Origin: an uncultured Lachnospiraceae bacterium
GTDB taxonomy: Bacteria; Bacillota; Clostridia; Lachnospirales; Lachnospiraceae
Direction: 5' to 3'
Assembly (NCBI GenBank): GCA_910585765.1
Contig: CAJUES010000038.1
Coordinates: 1-35,317, forward strand
Length of the DNA stretch: 35,317 nucleotides
In this document: positions 32,701-35,317 of the stretch, one piece after another
Numbering within the stretch: the stretch's first letter is position 1
Layout: the number at the start of each line of letters is the position of its first letter
Program-made: the position numbers and the translations under genes
Notes under the pieces: model-generated
The model's database searches: none
What the model saw: the letters and a program-made list of their open reading frames with translations, nothing else
What the model was told of the DNA's origin: nothing

Positions 32701-32870
32701 ATCAGTCCATGCCGGTTTCAGTTCATGATCCCCGACCTTTTTCCCATTCATATAAAAATTGAACTGTCCAAGCCCGCAGACCTTTGCCACGGCGCTTTTC
32801 ACTGCTTTTTCGATATCGAATTCTTTTCTTGCATAAAACGGTCTTGCAGTCTGTTTGGAGTCCTGTTACG
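32640..32870 (-). pseudogene. Fragment of a second alpha-L-rhamnosidase (N-terminal domain)
   Basis: On the minus strand ARKEFDIEKAVKSAVAKVCG, LGQFNFYMNGKKVGDHELKP, AWTDYSRF is the N-terminal beta-sandwich of GH78-type rhamnosidases (compare the YVTGLGLYELYLDGERVGNE block of the intact gene). Nothing of the catalytic domain follows. It is an isolated fragment. Confidence 0.65.
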
Positions 32871-32874
32871 CAAA

Positions 32875-33060
32875 CAGTCAGCTCCTCACCATCGAATACT
32901 TTGCATTTTTTTATGTCCTGGAAGGAACCTGTCTGCTTACAACAGTACACTCAAAGCGCACGATGCAGACTGGGGAACTGTGCATACTGCCTCCTGATAC
33001 GCCCTATTCCATTTTTACGAAGCCAGAGGATTCAGGAAGCGTGATCGTATCCTCCGCACA
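32875..33060 (+). pseudogene. Cupin-domain fragment of an AraC-family regulator
   Basis: The plus strand reads IEYFAFFYVLEGTCLLTTVH, then TGELCILPPDTPYSIFTKPE, the sensor-domain core of an AraC regulator (compare TGELCIVAPYSKHD in the intact one at 27212). There is no HTH after it. Its right end runs into the antisense of the DUF5605 fragment. Confidence 0.6.
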
Positions 33061-33935
33061 GGTTCTTGTATCATAAAAAATACAGATAACATTCTTCTGC
33101 GCAGTGCCCCTGATACAGATATTCCGCCGCGATGAAATCCTGCCGATCTTCGGCGCTCATGCGCGAAGTCGCACTGACTACATTGCGGAATATCGGCTCC
33201 GCCTCGCCCAAAAATCTGTTCCTGTTGTTCGGGCGGCATAGCGGCAACCTGCATCGCGCCTGTAATCTGGGCGGGAATCGCTTCCAGAGGGCCCGGAAGA
33301 TGTTCCAGGATATCCCTTAAAAATCCAATCCGCTCCGGACTTTCTCCTTTTAAGCTGCCTCCCTTTGCCCACCAGAGAATCTCATGCTCCGGGTCAAGGA
33401 AGATCTCACCGTGGGTACAGTAGGCTCCCACAGAAACCGCACGCCAGAACCTTCTTGACATCTCGCGTCCAGAGATACTTCCCAGAAATGAGACAGATTT
33501 CCCTCATAGCAGCACTCGTCCATAACGACAGGCTTGTGGTATTTTTCCCTTAGATCGGCAAGCCGCCAGAATGCCTTGGACTGAATGGAAAGATGTGTAA
33601 TATTCTTCCGGAAAGCATCCCACATCGGAAAACAGTTGTGGCAGGACAGAAGATGGTTCCACGGATCGTTTTTGGCCACAAATTCTTCGATATCCTCCCA
33701 CTTTCTTGCCTCCAACGCATCCCAAAAGGCAAAACAGGGGGAATGCACATCCCATTTTCTGTCTGCGTCTTTCTCAAAGGCATACCACTGCGGGTCATTG
33801 TGATTGTAATCATAGCTTTTTGGAAACACACAGAAACGGATCTTATTAAAGGGCGCTTTTGCAAGAGAGTCCATGGTCTGATTGACCAGCTCCTCCGTCT
33901 GGTGCACCAAGGCATACACTGTCGTACGGACTCCG
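33015..33935 (-). pseudogene. C-terminal part of a DUF4038/DUF5605-type glycosidase with several frameshifts
   Basis: From about 33935 leftwards one frame gives HQTEELVNQTMDSLAKAPFN KIRFCVFPKSYDYN, LLSCHNCFPMWDAFRKNITH and HKPVVMDECCYEGNLSHFW, the barrel region with an acidic DECCYE motif. At a CCC run (33481-33483) the frame shifts; the next frame starts REMSRRFWRAVSVGAYCTHG and continues LWWAKGGSLKGESPERIGFL. A second shift at 33207-33209 leads to GEAEPIFRNVVSATSRMSAE and a third follows near 33075. The 5' half of the gene is missing and is replaced by a glycerol kinase piece. It is a dead gene. Confidence 0.75.
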
Positions 33936-34160
33936 CTCTTGCACACTGCCGCACAACTGCCGGAGCCAACGGTTCGCCGTTTTTGCGGTTCCACGCCGCC
34001 GACGCTTCTCTCTGATTACTGATGCCGATACAGGCAATCTCATTTTTACAGATATGTGCTTTCTCAATCACATTTTTTATCACCTGGACGGTGTTGTCAT
34101 AAATCTCATTTAAGTCATGAGACACCCAGCCTTTTTCACTAATGTACTGTCTGTGCTGCC
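33935..34160 (-). pseudogene. Fragment of a glycerol kinase (FGGY family) gene
   Basis: The minus strand reads RQYISEKGWVSHDLNEIYDN, then NEIACIGISNQREASAAWNR, KNGEPLAPAVVRQC, the N-terminal sugar-kinase domain of GlpK-type FGGY enzymes (GWVEHD, GISNQRE). Only about 75 residues remain. Its 3' side joins the DUF5605 fragment and its 5' side a transketolase fragment. Confidence 0.75.
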
Positions 34161-34312
34161 ACAATCTGGCTTACCATGGTGCCCAGACCGCCAAAGGGCG
34201 CATGCTCCTCCACTGTGACCACAATTTTTGCACTGGAAGCAGCACGGATCACAGCTTCCCGGTCTATTTCCAAGTATTCCTCTAAATCTGCATGAAATAA
34301 ATCAAACGCGTC
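34137..34312 (-). pseudogene. Fragment of a transketolase C-terminal subunit gene
   Basis: The minus strand reads DREAVIRAASSAKIVVTVEE, then HAPFGGLGTMVSQIVAAQ, the C-terminal domain of transketolase-like enzymes (VTVEEH, GGLG). It ends in a stop at the junction with the glycerol kinase piece, where both pieces share ACAGACAGTACAT. Confidence 0.75.
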
Positions 34313-35190
34313 CTATAATTCCAAAATGTACTTACCTTGCGTACACGGCTCTCCTCAGCTACAGCACTTTCAAAATGCATGGAAGCATAGGAAAGCGGAT
34401 CGTCCACAAAGCCGACCTGCTGCGCGACGCTCGAGGCGGCCTTTGACGGCTGCGGATTTTCATATAAATACAAAAGAAACAGCCTGATTCCGCGGTCAAT
34501 AAAACTTGAACTCCATCCCAGTGACCCCGACGGATTTTTTGATGCCTGTTTCGCGGTGCCAAAATCGCCCGTATAAAAACAAAGATCATAATAGTCCCAT
34601 TTGCCAATCTGATTCTAGCGCCTGTCCGCATCAAGTGCCTGATACGCTGCATAGAGCGTCAGCAAAGCAAGCTGTCTGAGGTCTGTTCTGATAATGTCGT
34701 GTTCTGTCAAATCCTGTAAATCAGCCGGGTCACATTCTTCGGAGTACTCGCTTTCTGCACACACCTCCATCGCCCACAGCCACTCATAGATGAAGTTCGC
34801 TTCCTGATACCGGCAGTCGTCCACGCAGTCCTTCGCAAGCTGTATTGCATACAGAAGCTTATCCCCGATTCCCTGATTGTCATAGTACTCTGTCACCCAA
34901 TCCCTGTCCCAGTAGTCCTCGGAATAATCCTCGTATTCCTCCACATCAAGCGTCAGCTCACCTTCATCAATCTGGTTCATCCAGATCTTTAGCTGTCTCA
35001 TCTTTTCATCTACAAATTCCTGAGACATGCGCACTGTTTTCTCTTTGGTTTGAGCTTTCACGCTGCCCGACGTGTACTGTGCGATCAGGTTTTCCATCTG
35101 CCGCTGCTGCTCTTTTGACAGAAACGTATTCATATCCAAGATAATTTGCAGCAAGTTTTCTTTCGTTAGTTTTTTCAGATTATTTTTCAC
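34312..35190 (-). pseudogene. Uncharacterised Lachnospiraceae protein, interrupted by an in-frame amber stop and cut at its 3' end
   Basis: A GTG start (35188-35190) overlaps the stop of the coiled-coil gene by four bases (GTGA). The frame encodes LTKENLLQIILDMNTFLSKE, an acidic Tyr/Asp-rich stretch (YEDYSEDYWDRDW), then EANFIYEWLWAMEV and LALLTLYAAYQALDADRR, and stops at TAG (34615-34617). After the TAG the same frame continues plausibly (WDYYDLCFYTGDFG, then AASSVAQQVGFVDDPLSYAS) to about 34312, where it meets the transketolase fragment. So one nonsense change plus a truncation have hit it. I do not know its function; the helical repeats suggest a TPR-like protein. Confidence 0.65.
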
Positions 35191-35317
35191 TCGTGTATCT
35201 CCCTTTCAGCCAGCAAACGCTTCAATTCTGCAATTTCCGCATCCTTATCTGCAAGCTTTGCATCCTTATCTGCAATTTCCGCATCCTTATCTGCAATTTC
35301 CGCATCCTTATCTGCAA
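35187..35317 (-). CDS. C-terminus of a heptad-repeat protein, 5' end outside the window
   Basis: Only the last ~43 codons are in the window. They consist of 7-residue units IADKDAE, encoded by 21-bp near-identical repeats, and then AELKRLLAEREIHE and TGA. The units form a charged coiled coil. In gut Clostridia such tails occur on Rpn/PD-(D/E)XK nuclease-type transposases, which fits the other Rpn remnant in this window, but the catalytic part is not visible. Confidence 0.6.
   Translation of the reverse strand, partial: ADKDAEIADKDAEIADKDAKLADKDAEIAELKRLLAEREIHE
35223..35317. repeat. 21-bp tandem repeats in coding sequence
   Basis: The unit GCATCCTTATCTGCAATTTCC recurs about four times with one variant (AGCTTT for ATTTCC), running to the window edge. 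It stays in frame and codes for a coiled coil. Confidence 0.85.

Noticed and set aside
35223..35317. CRISPR array
   Set aside because: The repeats are contiguous 21-bp units without spacers and keep a coding frame.

Overview
The window looks like a piece of a Lachnospiraceae (Clostridia) chromosome. Ribosome binding sites are strong and AGGAGG-like. The gene families are those typical of gut Clostridia: AraC regulators next to GH78/DUF4038/GH43/GH3 sugar genes, a GHKL/LytTR two-component pair, ABC-2 exporters, Rpn-type nuclease remnants and DUF5605-type glycosidases. Nothing in the window fixes a genus.

1-8.5 kb, all on the minus strand, is the most interesting region. It reads as one operon: a membrane-anchored von Willebrand A protein, a 726-residue protein that I read as a contractile-sheath-like subunit, two paralogous ~141-residue tube-like (Hcp-like) proteins separated by two strong hairpins, a J-domain chaperone, an unknown 173-residue protein, a fusion of a DUF4280/PAAR-like domain with an N-acetylmuramidase (DUF3380) domain, and a secreted protein cut by the window edge. 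I interpret it as part of a divergent contractile injection or type VI-like system of a Gram-positive bacterium, loaded with a wall-cutting spike effector. The last three genes are visibly more AT-rich than the structural genes, as expected for exchangeable cargo.

8.7-11.1 kb holds a possible peptide-signalling module: a 43-residue secreted peptide whose stop codon overlaps that of a convergent 606-residue HTH/TPR regulator, preceded by a small XRE repressor with two perfect 17-bp operators. Next come a decayed Fic gene (11.2-11.8 kb) and a three-gene ABC-2 exporter (11.8-14.4 kb). The exporter is preceded by a structured leader with a terminator, a competing antiterminator and short leader ORFs. 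14.8-18.4 kb is a chemoreceptor/GHKL kinase/LytTR regulator operon. 18.7-21.1 kb carries a cytidylate-kinase-like protein, an ArsB/NhaD/SLC13-type permease and a small membrane or secreted protein.

21.3-35.3 kb is a plant-polysaccharide utilisation island in decay. A GH78 alpha-L-rhamnosidase and two AraC regulators look intact. A DUF4038 hydrolase has lost an internal block, a glycosyltransferase and a GH43 enzyme are frameshifted, and a GH3 enzyme is reduced to its C-terminal half. 32.6-34.3 kb is a mosaic of pieces of at least five genes on both strands. A 58-residue gene too short for usual ORF cutoffs sits at 31.3-31.5 kb. Several of the breaks are single-base changes in C or G runs, so sequencing or assembly error must be excluded before calling all of them real.
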